64,000 bases of DNA, from assembly GCF_025561425.1 (NCBI RefSeq), contig NZ_CP094824.1, forward strand, positions 1,922,001-1,986,000, read 5' to 3'. This DNA is from Mammaliicoccus sciuri (GTDB lineage Bacteria > Bacillota > Bacilli > Staphylococcales > Staphylococcaceae). Below are positions 1 through 9,905 of this stretch, piece after piece. Both the position numbers and the translations under genes were made by a program. How positions within the stretch are numbered: position 1 is the stretch's first letter; each line of letters starts with the position of its first letter. The notes under the pieces are model-generated. The model was not told the DNA's origin and made no database searches. It was given only the letters and a program-made list of their open reading frames with translations.

Positions 1-1099
1 GAATCGACTGACTTAGATTATCAACCGGAAAACTGAGTATAAATCGTTGATCAATAATTTCTTCAACAACATTAAAAAATGCTAAATTCCCACTCGTTGG
101 TCTTCCGACAAGATTGACTATTCCCGATTTTGCTACTTTATAAACGAGCCATTCAGCAGCATAAGATGTATCTTTATCAATTAAAACCACAATTTCTTCA
201 AATCGACTTAATCCGATAAAATCAATTTTATCATCATCAAAGAGTTTCCAATCACCAACAGGTTGATCCAAAATATTTTGATAAAAAGCTTGTTCATTCA
301 TTTCACTGCACGCTTTATACAAACGTTCTAATTTTTGTTTAAATAACGTCTTATGACGCTCTCGTTCAACCTTTATATGTGTGTCTCGCGTTAATATTGT
401 TTCTTGATTACCAATCTCATAAAAATAAGGTATAAGAAACTCCGCTATACTTAAATTTTTAAATTGTGCATTCCTAAAATCAAAAATGACTTTTTTAGAT
501 GATTCTTGAATTTTGGATAATTTGTATAACGCTTCAACAGCTTGTTCAAAACGAATATCTCCGTTAAATTCTAATATTGGCACATCATCCTTAACAGTCA
601 CATCAATCGTATGTTCTGTACTCACTGGATAATGTCTCAATTCAAAACGATAAGTTTGATTCGCTCTTTTTACTTCTACTTCATTTTGGAAAGTTAAAAT
701 ATGTCCCCATTCTTCCCTATGGTAAGGTTCATCTTTTAATAAACGATGATATCTCATTCTACAATATTCAATAGAATCCCCTGATAACTGTGTAATTTCA
801 TCACCAACAACAAAGCGTATATCATCTAGCACTTCTGTAACAACTAAAGCATCTTTAGTAGCCCTCACCTTAATCCCCACTTGCTTGTCAGGAACTTTCA
901 ATGCCTTAATAAACGTACTCAACAAACCTATATCATAGAAGAAATTATTCATAACTTCTATAAAGACTTGATCAGTCAGATGAGATGAGGTCACAATATT
1001 TTTATACTCTTCATAAATAGCGTGCTTTTGATCAGCATCTACAATAGCATGTTCTGTTTGACGATATACATATTCATATAAAGACACATAAGGAAGCAT
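1..1099 (-). CDS. S41-peptidase-like protein, catalytic residues lost (3' end outside window)
   Basis: An open frame of 366 codons starts at an ATG (1097-1099) six bases after a GGGGTG ribosome site and runs off the left edge. The C-terminal part visible here resembles tail-specific proteases: about residues 300-350 read IVVLIDKDTSYAAEW and then LVGRPTSGN, which align without gaps to the catalytic Ser and Lys regions of S41 enzymes such as E. coli Tsp. At the catalytic Ser position there is Tyr, and 25 residues on, at the Lys position, there is Asn. A PDZ-like part may lie near residues 65-120. There is no signal peptide or membrane segment at the N terminus. It follows pknB on the same strand but is separated from it by a terminator. 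A non-proteolytic scaffold role is inference. Confidence 0.6.
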   Translation of the reverse strand, partial: MLPYVSLYEYVYRQTEHAIVDADQKHAIYEEYKNIVTSSHLTDQVFIEVMNNFFYDIGLLSTFIKALKVPDKQVGIKVRATKDALVVTEVLDDIRFVVGDEITQLSGDSIEYCRMRYHRLLKDEPYHREEWGHILTFQNEVEVKRANQTYRFELRHYPVSTEHTIDVTVKDDVPILEFNGDIRFEQAVEALYKLSKIQESSKKVIFDFRNAQFKNLSIAEFLIPYFYEIGNQETILTRDTHIKVERERHKTLFKQKLERLYKACSEMNEQAFYQNILDQPVGDWKLFDDDKIDFIGLSRFEEIVVLIDKDTSYAAEWLVYKVAKSGIVNLVGRPTSGNLAFFNVVEEIIDQRFILSFPVDNLSQSI

Positions 1100-1163
1100 A
1101 TTTTTCACCCCAGACTCATTTTCTAAATTTTACTAAGAACTAAGCATTAAATCAATAGTGTAT

Positions 1164-1204
1164 AAAAATAGAGACTGAAACACTGTTTAATGTTTCAGTC
1201 TCTC
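1164..1204 (-). terminator. Rho-independent terminator of the pknB operon
   Basis: GAGACTGAAACA (1171-1182) pairs with TGTTTCAGTCTC (1191-1202... 1204) around a short loop. Read on the minus strand, the stem is followed by a T-rich run. It closes the def-fmt-rsmB-rlmN-stp-pknB transcript. Confidence 0.85.
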
Positions 1205-1227
1205 AAATATCTATATACTATATATTT

Positions 1228-3219
1228 TTAGAAATCATCGTAATCAATTGTGTTACTTTCAATCTCTTTACCATCAACTTCAACACGATATTCAGCTGAT
1301 TCGCCTTTTGGAATCGTGAAATTAATGCTTCTTGTTGTATCTTTTTTAATCGTAAAGGAATCTGCAACTTTTTTGATATCATTTGATTTATCTTTTACAA
1401 AGATTTCTACTTTCTGACCTTTTTTACTATCAGATCCTGTAAATGGTATATAAACGGATTGTGTATATGTTTTATCTCTTGCGTTATCATCGTTGTCATC
1501 TTTTTTACCTTTGTCATCTGATTTATCTGAGTCAGCGTCTTTATCTTCACCTTTAGATACATCAAAGTAAATCGTTGATTCGACTGGCAATTGTCCATCT
1601 TTAAATGATTGTTTGACGATTGTATCTGCTGGTTCATCACTTTCAACTTCAGATTGTTCTACTTTAAATCCAAGCGCTTCAAGCTCAGATGTTGCTTTAC
1701 TGATTTCTTCACCCGTATAATCTTTAACGTATTCTTGTTTCACGCCGATTGATTTTGTCAAAATAATCATCGTATCTTTAGGTACGACTTTAGAACCTGG
1801 TTCGATATTTTGATTAATTACTGTACCATTCGCCGCTTTATCATACTGTTCTTTTATACGGACAGATTCAAAGCCTTGTTTTTCTAATTGCTTTTTCGTT
1901 TTGTCTGCTGATTTCCCAACATAATCTTCTACGGTAAACGTCTTAACACCTTGAGATATCACTAAATCAACTTTAGTCATCTCTTTAACTTTACTACCTA
2001 CTTTAGGTGTTACTTTCATAACTTCGCCTTCTTTAAAGCTATTACTATAGGCTTCTGTTATTTTGCCTTTACTTAAACCTTTTTCATCTATTAAAGCTAA
2101 GGCTTCACCACGTGATTTTCCTAATAAGTTAGGCACATCTACATATTTAGGTGCTGTTAAGGCAAAACCGATTGCACCTACTAACATACATAATAGTAAA
2201 ATAGGCACAAAAACGATTAACCATTTATTTCGTTTACGTTTAGGCTTATTTGTTTCCGTATTTTGTTGTTGAGCATTAGCATTTTGTTGCGTCGTTGCAA
2301 TTGGAACAGTCTTAGTATCACTTTCTTCTTCATCTGCTTTTATAACGGGCATTGTTTTAGTATCTGAATCAGAATCATACCTAGGTAATTCATCTTTACG
2401 TTCATCATCCAATGCTGTTAAAAGGTCATAATACATTTCATTTGTATCACGGTACCTGAGTGATTTTTCTTTACGTGTTGCTTTCATAATGACATTTTCT
2501 ATACTTTGAGGTATAGATGGTCGTTCTTTTCTAATAGATGGCAACTCTTCTTGAATATGTTTAATGGCTACACTTACAGGCGTTTCCCCATTAAATGGTG
2601 GGTGTCCTGTTAATAATTCATACAATACAATACCAATAGAATAAATATCTGATGATTCATCTGTTGATTGACCTTTAGCTTGTTCAGGCGATAAATATTG
2701 AACAGAACCCATAACATGATTCGTTTCTGTTAGAGCTGTTTCACTTAATGCCCTTGCGATACCAAAGTCTAATATTTTTAACGTCCCATTTTTAGTCATG
2801 AGAATGTTTTGCGGTTTAATATCTCGATGAATAATTCGATGATGGTGTGCATGTGCGATACCTTTTAAGATTTGAAGCGTCATTTCAACCGCTTCATCTG
2901 CAGATAACTTACCTTCTTTACATAGATATTCCTTTAATGTTGGTCCTTCTATATATTCCATAACAAGGTAGTAACAATTATCATCTTCTTCTACATCCAG
3001 TACATTCACAACGTTACTATGACTTAAAATCGTCGTATTTTGAACTTCTCGTTCGAAACGTTCAACGGCTTTTTCTTTTTCATAAGGCGGTATGTTGATT
3101 ACTTTCACTGCTACATCACGGTTCAAGATCTTATCTTTCGCTAAATAGACGTTACTCATACCACCGCCACCAAGATACTTCACAAATTCATAGCGACCGG
3201 CGATTATGCGACCTATCAT
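1228..3219 (-). CDS. pknB: Serine/threonine protein kinase with PASTA domains (PknB/Stk1/PrkC)
   Basis: A membrane receptor kinase of 663 aa, the usual staphylococcal length. The cytoplasmic kinase domain (residues 1-275) shows a Gly-rich loop (YLGGGGMSNVY), catalytic Lys39, HRDIKPQN and DFG. A Lys/Arg-rich juxtamembrane part and one membrane segment (about 333-355) follow. Three extracellular PASTA repeats span about 360-565, and an acidic linker leads to a C-terminal beta-type domain. In this family the PASTA repeats sense muropeptides or lipid II, and the kinase phosphorylates cell-wall and regulatory targets. The start overlaps the stp stop by four bases (ATGA), so kinase and phosphatase are translationally coupled. 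Confidence 0.97.
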   Translation of the reverse strand: MIGRIIAGRYEFVKYLGGGGMSNVYLAKDKILNRDVAVKVINIPPYEKEKAVERFEREVQNTTILSHSNVVNVLDVEEDDNCYYLVMEYIEGPTLKEYLCKEGKLSADEAVEMTLQILKGIAHAHHHRIIHRDIKPQNILMTKNGTLKILDFGIARALSETALTETNHVMGSVQYLSPEQAKGQSTDESSDIYSIGIVLYELLTGHPPFNGETPVSVAIKHIQEELPSIRKERPSIPQSIENVIMKATRKEKSLRYRDTNEMYYDLLTALDDERKDELPRYDSDSDTKTMPVIKADEEESDTKTVPIATTQQNANAQQQNTETNKPKRKRNKWLIVFVPILLLCMLVGAIGFALTAPKYVDVPNLLGKSRGEALALIDEKGLSKGKITEAYSNSFKEGEVMKVTPKVGSKVKEMTKVDLVISQGVKTFTVEDYVGKSADKTKKQLEKQGFESVRIKEQYDKAANGTVINQNIEPGSKVVPKDTMIILTKSIGVKQEYVKDYTGEEISKATSELEALGFKVEQSEVESDEPADTIVKQSFKDGQLPVESTIYFDVSKGEDKDADSDKSDDKGKKDDNDDNARDKTYTQSVYIPFTGSDSKKGQKVEIFVKDKSNDIKKVADSFTIKKDTTRSINFTIPKGESAEYRVEVDGKEIESNTIDYDDF

Positions 3220-3959
3220 ATTTTTCCACCTTCAAATGGATATAATATTAACGAGATATTATCTTTACCTTCGACTTCGATTGTTTCTTCGATAAGTGTT
3301 TCACCAATATCATCAACCATACCTTTATGAGACATCACAATTTGTTGAACGTCATCTTCATGTAAATAATCTGTTAAACCATCTGAATTTAAAAGTAAAT
3401 AATCATAAAATTTTGTATTGTAGTAAAAAATATCTGGGTTAACGCGTTTATCTGTTCCCATAACTTTTGTAATAATGTTTCTTTGAGGATGCGTGAAAGC
3501 CTCTTCTTTCGTAATTTCTCCAATCGTAACAAGATGATTAACAAATGTATGATCATTTGTTAATTGCATCATTTCACGACTGTTCATCAAATAAGCACGT
3601 GAATCACCTATATTAGCTACAACGATGTCTTTTTCATAGACTAAAGCACAAACACAAGTTGTACCCATTCCTCTATACATATCATTGTTCATAGACTCGT
3701 TATATAATTGTCTGTTTATATCAGCTAAATTAGAGTGCAACCAATCTTCAGCATGATCATATTCAATATAATTTTCATCTTCGAATCTAGCTTTAAGTGA
3801 ATCATTCACAAATTGACTTGCAACTTCACCAGCAGCATGTCCACCCATACCATCACAAATCACTAATAAAACTTGACCTGTTTGATTTGTATAGATACCA
3901 CCTGCATCTTCATTTTGTTCTCGAAATTGACCGACATCTGTAAAAAACCGTGCTTCCAT
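3216..3959 (-). CDS. stp: PP2C-type serine/threonine phosphatase (Stp1)
   Basis: A 247-aa metal-dependent PP2C phosphatase. Metal-binding motifs are visible: EQNEDAGG near residue 17, CDGMGGHAAGE near 35-45, NSDGLTDYL and a final GKDNISLI. In Firmicutes it removes phosphates placed by the adjacent PASTA kinase, and loss of the pair alters cell-wall metabolism and virulence in S. aureus (family knowledge). It overlaps pknB by four bases and lies six bases after rlmN, so all are likely on one transcript. Confidence 0.96.
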   Translation of the reverse strand: MEARFFTDVGQFREQNEDAGGIYTNQTGQVLLVICDGMGGHAAGEVASQFVNDSLKARFEDENYIEYDHAEDWLHSNLADINRQLYNESMNNDMYRGMGTTCVCALVYEKDIVVANIGDSRAYLMNSREMMQLTNDHTFVNHLVTIGEITKEEAFTHPQRNIITKVMGTDKRVNPDIFYYNTKFYDYLLLNSDGLTDYLHEDDVQQIVMSHKGMVDDIGETLIEETIEVEGKDNISLILYPFEGGKI

Positions 3960-3965
3960 GATTTG

Positions 3966-5057
3966 TTACCTCATTTCTTCTTTTCGCTCTTTTGCTCTTA
4001 GTTGTCCACATGCAGCATCAATATCTGCACCTTGATTACGTCTTATTGTAGCATTTATCCCGTTTCTTTTTAATTCTTTTTCGAATTTAAAGATATCTTC
4101 TTTTGATGTTTTTACATAATCACGTTCTGGTACGTGGTTAACTGGAATTAAGTTCACGTGACAGTTTAAATGTTTAATTAATTTTGCCAATGCTTTTGCA
4201 TGATGAACTTGGTCATTCACGCCTCCGAATAAACCATATTCAAATGTGATTCTTCTATTCGTTTTATTGACATAGTATTCAATAGCTTCCATTAATTTAT
4301 CTAAATCATAAGCTCTATTAATAGGCATCAATCTAGAACGTGTTTCATTATCAGCTGCATGTAAACTTAATGCGAAGTTTATTTGTAGTGACTCATCAGC
4401 AAAATCATAAATTTTAGGGACAATACCTGATGTAGAAACTGTAATATGACGTGCACCGATGTTTAAACCTTTATCATGATTAATGATTTTTAAGAATCCC
4501 ATCATTTCATCATAGTTCTCAAATGGTTCACCAATACCCATAATAACGACTTGGCTGACACGCTCATCCGTAGCATCTAAAGCTTTTTGAACTGTTAATA
4601 CTTGCGCAACAATTTCACCCGCTTCAAGGTTACGTTTCAAACCACCGATTGATGAGGCACAGAACGTACAACCTATACGACAACCTACTTGAGTTGTCAC
4701 ACAAACTGAATTCCCATATTCATGTCTCATTAATACTGTTTCAATCGTGTATCCATCTTGTAATTCAAAAAGAAACTTGATTGTTCCATCTTTACTTTCT
4801 TGTTTAACAGCTACTTCTAATGTTGTAATTTCAAATGATTGAACAAGCTTTTCTCTCAATTCTTTTGAAAGATTTGTCATTTCGCTAAAAGCATCTACTC
4901 TTTTAACATATAACCAATCAAAAATTTGTTTAGCTCTAAACTTTGGTTCTGATTGATCGATCAACCAATCTTCTAATTCTACTAATTGTAATGAATATAT
5001 TGAAGGTCTTTCGAAGTTTGGCATAAATTTATTGCGTTTTTTCTGTATAGCTGGCAT
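3966..5057 (-). CDS. rlmN: Dual-specificity 23S rRNA/tRNA adenine C2-methyltransferase RlmN
   Basis: A radical-SAM methyltransferase that makes m2A2503 in 23S rRNA and m2A37 in tRNA. The CxxxCxxC cluster motif is CRIGCTFC, followed by a [10 protein letters not shown] substrate-binding stretch and the conserved C-terminal Cys in AACGQL. A longer frame begins at 5099, but I choose the ATG at 5057 because GAAAGGAAA stands seven bases upstream. This gives 363 aa, matching family length, and leaves only one base after the rsmB stop. Confidence 0.96.
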   Translation of the reverse strand: MPAIQKKRNKFMPNFERPSIYSLQLVELEDWLIDQSEPKFRAKQIFDWLYVKRVDAFSEMTNLSKELREKLVQSFEITTLEVAVKQESKDGTIKFLFELQDGYTIETVLMRHEYGNSVCVTTQVGCRIGCTFCASSIGGLKRNLEAGEIVAQVLTVQKALDATDERVSQVVIMGIGEPFENYDEMMGFLKIINHDKGLNIGARHITVSTSGIVPKIYDFADESLQINFALSLHAADNETRSRLMPINRAYDLDKLMEAIEYYVNKTNRRITFEYGLFGGVNDQVHHAKALAKLIKHLNCHVNLIPVNHVPERDYVKTSKEDIFKFEKELKRNGINATIRRNQGADIDAACGQLRAKERKEEMR

Positions 5058-5058
5058 A

Positions 5059-6369
5059 TTAACTTTCCTTTCTCTTAATTTTAGTAATAAAGAAACCATC
5101 TGAATTATAATCTTGAGGTAGTAGCTGTAATGTTTTAGTTTCTTGATTTGTTCTCGGATCTATAAATGGTGCGAATTCAAACTCTGGATTTGCTTTTAAG
5201 AATGAATAAACAACATTTTCATTTTCCATTTGTTCAATTGTACAAGTTGAGTACACTAATTCTCCATTAGGTGCGAGAGATTTACTCGCATTTTCAAGGA
5301 TTTCTAATTGTAAGTGCCATAATGATTCAACATCTTTTGATGTCTTGTCATATTTAATTTCAGGCTTTCTTCTCATGACACCAAATCCACTACATGGTGC
5401 ATCTACAAGGATGTAATCATATGTTTGATCAAAAGGCTGAGTTGCATCGTGTACTGCTGCTGTTACATTTTTAAGTCTTAATTTTTTGATATTAAAATCA
5501 ATTAAATCTATTTTATGTGGGTGAATGTCAAATGCATCAACATGACCTGTTTGATTCATGATTTCAGCGATATGACAAGTCTTACCACCTGGTGCACTAC
5601 ATGTATCTAATACTGTACTATTCGGTTTCGGATTCAAAATTTCTGCTACAAACATTGAACTCTTATCTTGTACTGATAATAAACCATCTTTAAATAGTCT
5701 ATCATTTACAATAGCTTCACCTTTAACATGTAAACATCTATCTATGTCTTTATCTATTTCGACAGTATAACCATTACTTTCTAATCTTTCAACTGCATCT
5801 TCAACAGATATACGTGTTGTATTTACTCTTACTGTTGTATCTGGCGGTGTTAAACTTAGTAAACACATTTCTCTTGTCTTTTCATATCCAAAATGTGTAA
5901 TCCAATGTTTCGTTAACCATAAAGGTACACTACTCTCTATTGAAAGTTTTTTATCATCATGTTTGATTTCGTCTAACGTTCTTAATGGAGTAGACATGAA
6001 ATTTCTAAGAATTGCATTGATTGCTTTACTATTGTGTAAATCACCGCGTACTTTAGCAATATTGACAGCTTCATTGATAATCGCATGATTTGGAACTTTA
6101 TCTAAATACACATATTGATATGCACTCATGATTAATAGACGTTTCATCCAACCTTTTAGCTTCGTCTTAATAAAAGGCTCAATTAAATATTCTAAAGTAA
6201 TTTTTCTTTGTAAAGTACCATATACAAGTTCTGTTAATAATCCAACATCTTTTTTAGATACGGCTTCGTTTTTTATCGCTTCATTAAGTTGTAGATTACT
6301 ATATGCTTCACCTGTTAGTACATCATCTAAAATCGTTAATGCAACGTTTCTTACATTGTTTTTCATCAT
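5059..6369 (-). CDS. rsmB: 16S rRNA m5C967 methyltransferase RsmB (Sun/Fmu)
   Basis: A 436-aa SAM-dependent RNA cytosine-5 methyltransferase. The N terminus (1-140) is a NusB-like RNA-binding domain. The Rossmann methyltransferase part has the SAM loop [13 protein letters not shown], motif [10 protein letters not shown] with its cysteine, and the catalytic-cysteine region [11 protein letters not shown]. It starts with two adjacent ATGs overlapping the fmt stop (ATGA), indicating coupling; either ATG could be used. Confidence 0.96.
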   Translation of the reverse strand: MMKNNVRNVALTILDDVLTGEAYSNLQLNEAIKNEAVSKKDVGLLTELVYGTLQRKITLEYLIEPFIKTKLKGWMKRLLIMSAYQYVYLDKVPNHAIINEAVNIAKVRGDLHNSKAINAILRNFMSTPLRTLDEIKHDDKKLSIESSVPLWLTKHWITHFGYEKTREMCLLSLTPPDTTVRVNTTRISVEDAVERLESNGYTVEIDKDIDRCLHVKGEAIVNDRLFKDGLLSVQDKSSMFVAEILNPKPNSTVLDTCSAPGGKTCHIAEIMNQTGHVDAFDIHPHKIDLIDFNIKKLRLKNVTAAVHDATQPFDQTYDYILVDAPCSGFGVMRRKPEIKYDKTSKDVESLWHLQLEILENASKSLAPNGELVYSTCTIEQMENENVVYSFLKANPEFEFAPFIDPRTNQETKTLQLLPQDYNSDGFFITKIKRKES

Positions 6370-7298
6370 ATTAATTTAGTCCCATCAATTTTTGATTGTA
6401 ATCCGCTTAAATAATCACGTGCTTGCACACGTTTTTTACCTGCTAATTGTATTTCAGTTAAAGCAACACCATCTTCACTACCTGTTGCTACTATAATAGC
6501 TGATTTAGTTGTTTCAACAATTTCTCCTGGATTACCTTTAACATTTCTTACAATTTCACTGCGCCACAATTTCATATTTTTATCATTCATCGTTGTATAA
6601 GCAACAGGCCAAGGTGATAACCCTCTAATATGGTTATGAATTGATTCAGCATCTTCTGTCCAGTCAATTCTTTCATCTTCTCTTGAAATATTAGAAGCAA
6701 TACTTACAAGAGATTCATCTTGAGGAATGCTATCATTTGTTCCATTAAAAATAGTAGGTAAAGTTCGTTTCAATAATGCTGTACCGAGTACTGCTAATTG
6801 ATCATGAACATCTCCTACTGTGTCGTTCTCTTTAATGTCGATTTCATCTTGGCTAATAATATTACCTGCATCTAATTTTTCTGCCATACACATAATTGTT
6901 ACGCCTGTCTTCTTCTCACCATTCATAACTGCATAATGAATCGGAGCACCACCGCGATATTTAGGTAGTAATGAAGCATGCACATTGACAGCTTTATATT
7001 TTGGTGCATCTAATAATGATTTTGGTAATAGCTGTCCAAATGCAGCAGTTACGATTAAATCAGGTTGTAAATTAATAATCTCTTCTAATTCTGGTGAATG
7101 ATTTAATTTTTCAGGTTGATATACTGGAATATTATGTTCGACTGCTACTTTTTTAACAGGAGGTGGTGTCAGTACTTTTTTTCTACCTACTGGACGATCA
7201 GGTTGAGTAACAACTGCAATCACTTCATGTTCTTCAATTAACATTTCAAGAATGCCTGTAGAAAAATCTGGTGTACCCATAAATACAATTTTACTCAT
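6366..7298 (-). CDS. fmt: Methionyl-tRNA formyltransferase
   Basis: A 310-aa enzyme transferring formyl from 10-formyl-THF to initiator Met-tRNA. The N-terminal domain shows MGTPDFS, the active-site stretch [19 protein letters not shown], and an Asp in the conserved [12 protein letters not shown] segment. A C-terminal OB-like tRNA-binding domain follows from about 205. It overlaps def by eight bases. The pair acts sequentially: Fmt adds formyl to the initiator and Def removes it from new proteins. Confidence 0.97.
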   Translation of the reverse strand: MSKIVFMGTPDFSTGILEMLIEEHEVIAVVTQPDRPVGRKKVLTPPPVKKVAVEHNIPVYQPEKLNHSPELEEIINLQPDLIVTAAFGQLLPKSLLDAPKYKAVNVHASLLPKYRGGAPIHYAVMNGEKKTGVTIMCMAEKLDAGNIISQDEIDIKENDTVGDVHDQLAVLGTALLKRTLPTIFNGTNDSIPQDESLVSIASNISREDERIDWTEDAESIHNHIRGLSPWPVAYTTMNDKNMKLWRSEIVRNVKGNPGEIVETTKSAIIVATGSEDGVALTEIQLAGKKRVQARDYLSGLQSKIDGTKLI

Positions 7299-7779
7299 CC
7301 TTATACATCTCCTCTAATTCTTCTTCGCTAATTTCTTTCGTCATCTTATCCGTGAATAATTCACCATATAAATGATCTACTTCATGTAAAATAATGCGTG
7401 CAATATCATCATACGCAGTTAGTTCAACTTCATTACCATTTAAATCATTACTTTTCACAACAATCATTTTACTTCTGTTCACTTCTCCAAAGACACCAGG
7501 TACGCTGAGACAACCTTCTACATCAGCTTCAGTTTCTTCAGATTGAGAAACAATCGTTGGATTGATTAGCTGCAAAATACCTTCTTGCTCCATATCAACA
7601 ATCGCAACTTTAAGATCAACGCCAATTTGAGGTGCAGCTATACCCACCCCATCATTTTCAAACATTGTATCCTCTAAATCAGCAATTAATGTTTTTAAAG
7701 ACTCATCAAAAGTCACAACATCTTTAACTTCTCTATTTAATATTGGATTTGGTACCGTAACAAGTGGTTTTACAGCCAT
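7291..7779 (-). CDS. def: Peptide deformylase
   Basis: A 162-aa metalloenzyme removing N-formyl from nascent proteins. All three family motifs are present: [10 protein letters not shown] (about 44-53), EGCLSVPG (Cys metal ligand) and HEVDHLYG (HExxH, about 132-139). AAGGAG is eight bases before the ATG. In the usual staphylococcal order priA is directly upstream. Here about 3 kb of accessory DNA separates them, so def probably uses its own promoter; a TATAAT hexamer lies at 7813-7818 on the minus strand. Confidence 0.97.
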   Translation of the reverse strand: MAVKPLVTVPNPILNREVKDVVTFDESLKTLIADLEDTMFENDGVGIAAPQIGVDLKVAIVDMEQEGILQLINPTIVSQSEETEADVEGCLSVPGVFGEVNRSKMIVVKSNDLNGNEVELTAYDDIARIILHEVDHLYGELFTDKMTKEISEEELEEMYKDE

Positions 7780-7830
7780 ATCTATCGCTCCTTTTTAAAA
7801 ACTCATCGTATAATTATAACGTAAATCAAT

Positions 7831-7867
7831 ATAAAAAGCGACAGAGAAAATTCATCTACAGTCGCTT
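7831..7867 (-). terminator. Hairpin upstream of def, probable terminator
   Basis: AAGCGAC (7836-7842) pairs with GTCGCTT (7861-7867) over an 18-base loop. On the minus strand it is followed by TTTTATAT. It would stop transcription entering from the priA side and may be what remains of the original priA-def junction. Confidence 0.5.
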
Positions 7868-8479
7868 ACATTGATTTGATAGAAATTTTTGAGTAAACGA
7901 AGTAAAATTGAATTACCAATAAATAACAGAAAGGAGTCCTATATGAACACATCCGATTACTATCAATATTTACTCTCACTTGAATCACGGAAGATTTTAT
8001 CGAAAGATGAGAGGAACAATCTTCTCACTTATTACAACCGTAAAGAAGGCGAACGCTATTTCAAATCATTTTTAAACACGATATCAAACATCAGCTATAT
8101 TTACGACTTCGAATTCGGTAATCAACATCATGTCCAAATTGATTATTTAGTCGCAACAGACAATACACTTTTCTTATTTGAAATTAAACATTATAGAGAC
8201 GAGTGGCACTTCGAACAAGATTACTTAAAAAATAGTTACGGCATCACTACGAAATCCCCCATTAAGCAAATTCAATTTATAAAATCTGAATTAGAAAAAT
8301 TACTGCATCAAAATGGTATACATATAGATATTCAGCCTTATATCATTTTTACGAATCCTCATTTTATACCCGTTGGAAACTGGCCACATAATCAGAATAT
8401 CATATACTTCAATCAGTTAAATCAAATCAAAGAAATTTTACAATACCAATCATCAAAGTATAACCCCGCACGGTACTGC

Positions 8480-8518
8480 ACCCCTAAAGTTAGAGTAAAA
8501 AAACTAACTTTAGGGGGT
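8480..8518 (+). promoter_or_regulatory. IS left-end fold-back hairpin covering the orfA ribosome site
   Basis: ACCCCTAAAGTTAG (8480-8493) is complementary to CTAACTTTAGGGGGT (8504-8518). The GGGGG in the right arm is the ribosome site for orfA (ATG 8527). Transcripts entering from outside the element would fold and hide it, while a transcript starting inside would not. The same structure is in copy 2 at about 33328-33366. Confidence 0.55.
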
Positions 8519-8526
8519 GTTTTAAT

Positions 8527-9078
8527 ATGACAAAATATAGTGATGAATTTAAGTTGAAAGTTGTAAGAGATTATCTAGATGGCCATTATGGTTATCGAAA
8601 ATTAGCTAAAAAATATAATATACCTGATAAAATTATTATACGAACATGGGTAAAAGCCTTTCAATCATTCGGTGTAGATGGCATTAAAAAGAAACAGAAA
8701 AAGACAGTTTATTCTGTTACATTCAAAATAAATGTATTAAACTATATGAAAAGAACAGGCGATTCCTTCCAAGATACAGCGATTAAATTTGGCCTAAATA
8801 CCCCATCTATTATTGTGCGATGGAAAAAGATATATGACAAAGAAGGTGTGGAAGGACTCGAAAAGCCGAAAGGACGACCTCCCATGAAAAAGAAGAAACA
8901 GAAGAAATCTAATCAAAACCTATCACGAGAAAAAGAGTTAGAGCTAGAAAATGAAAATCTTCGATTAGAGAATGCTTATTTAAAAAAGTTGAACGCTTTT
9001 CGAGAGAATCCGAGTGCCTTTCTAGAAAAGCACAAGCAGCAGTGGCATTCGAACTCAAAGAAGAAGGATTCAAATTAA
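8527..9078 (+). CDS. IS3-family transposase OrfA (helix-turn-helix)
   Basis: A 183-aa OrfA with two helix-turn-helix units: YSDEFKLKVVRDYLDG with RKLAKKYNIP, and a second with QDTAIKFGLN. A Lys-rich linker (RPPMKKKKQKK) and a leucine-zipper-like coiled coil (ENENLRLENAYLKKL) follow. It binds the IS ends and is the N-terminal part of the OrfAB fusion made by -1 frameshifting. It overlaps orfB by 37 bases. Confidence 0.93.
   Translation: MTKYSDEFKLKVVRDYLDGHYGYRKLAKKYNIPDKIIIRTWVKAFQSFGVDGIKKKQKKTVYSVTFKINVLNYMKRTGDSFQDTAIKFGLNTPSIIVRWKKIYDKEGVEGLEKPKGRPPMKKKKQKKSNQNLSREKELELENENLRLENAYLKKLNAFRENPSAFLEKHKQQWHSNSKKKDSN
8982..8988 (+). promoter_or_regulatory. Programmed -1 ribosomal frameshift site (A AAA AAG)
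   Basis: The heptamer A AAA AAG is in the right phase with orfA: its first A is the third base of the TTA codon at 8980-8982. Slipping one base back joins the coiled-coil codons to the open orfB frame without a stop, giving a single OrfAB transposase. IS150 uses the same heptamer. Confidence 0.8.
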
Positions 9079-9905
9079 AAGATATCTTAGTAAAGGTTGG
9101 TATACCAGAAGCAACCTATCATTACCATGCCAAACAATTACAAAAGGAAGATTTAGATAAAGGTTGGAAGAAAAAGATCATTGAACTTTTTCAAAAACAC
9201 AACGGTAAATACGGCTATCGTCGTATATATTTAGCTTTGAGAAATCAAGGTTATCTCATTAACCATAAGAAAGTACAACGAATTATGCGAGAACTAGGAT
9301 TAAAATGTCAAAAATTCACACGTAAATCACGCTATCAATCATACAAAGGTACAGTTGGTAAAGTGGCTGAAAATCGCTTGAATCGTAGATTCCATACATC
9401 TATTCGACTTCAAAAATTAGTGACAGATATCACTGAATTTAAATGTGCTGAAGAACAAAAATTATATCTCAGCCCTATTATGGATTTATACAATGGGGAA
9501 ATCATTTCTTATGGTATATCCAGAAGACCAACATTAGACTTAGTACTTCAATCATTGGATAAAGCAGTTACAATCATTAAGCATGAAGCACCATATCGTA
9601 CGACGATACATTCTGATCAAGGTTGGCATTATCAGCATAATGCATGGATTAGAAGATTATCGGAACAAAGGATTTATCAAAGTATGTCACGTAAAGCGAC
9701 GTGTGCGGATAATGCTTCTATGGAGAATTTCTTTGGCATCATGAAGCAGGAAATGTATCATGGAGAAGAACTTGTTAACTATGAAACATTAAAAAGAAGA
9801 ATTGAGGATTACATCTATTGGTATAACAATGAACGTTTGAAATTAAAATTGGCTGGACGAAGTTCAGTACAATACCGAACTCAATCCAGCCAATTAATAG
9901 CATAA
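9042..9905 (+). CDS. IS3-family transposase OrfB (DDE integrase)
   Basis: 287 aa from the GTG at 9042. An HTH_21-like part (residues 40-80, KYGYRRIYLALRNQG) precedes an rve integrase core with TDITEF (first Asp), TIHSDQGWHYQH (second Asp) and SMENFFGIMKQEMYHGEE (catalytic Glu). It is normally expressed as an OrfAB fusion through the frameshift at 8982-8988. It is intact here. Compared with copy 2 it has Ser in place of Pro near its C-terminal end (RSSVQYRTQ), which is probably harmless. Confidence 0.93.
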   Translation: MAFELKEEGFKLKDILVKVGIPEATYHYHAKQLQKEDLDKGWKKKIIELFQKHNGKYGYRRIYLALRNQGYLINHKKVQRIMRELGLKCQKFTRKSRYQSYKGTVGKVAENRLNRRFHTSIRLQKLVTDITEFKCAEEQKLYLSPIMDLYNGEIISYGISRRPTLDLVLQSLDKAVTIIKHEAPYRTTIHSDQGWHYQHNAWIRRLSEQRIYQSMSRKATCADNASMENFFGIMKQEMYHGEELVNYETLKRRIEDYIYWYNNERLKLKLAGRSSVQYRTQSSQLIA

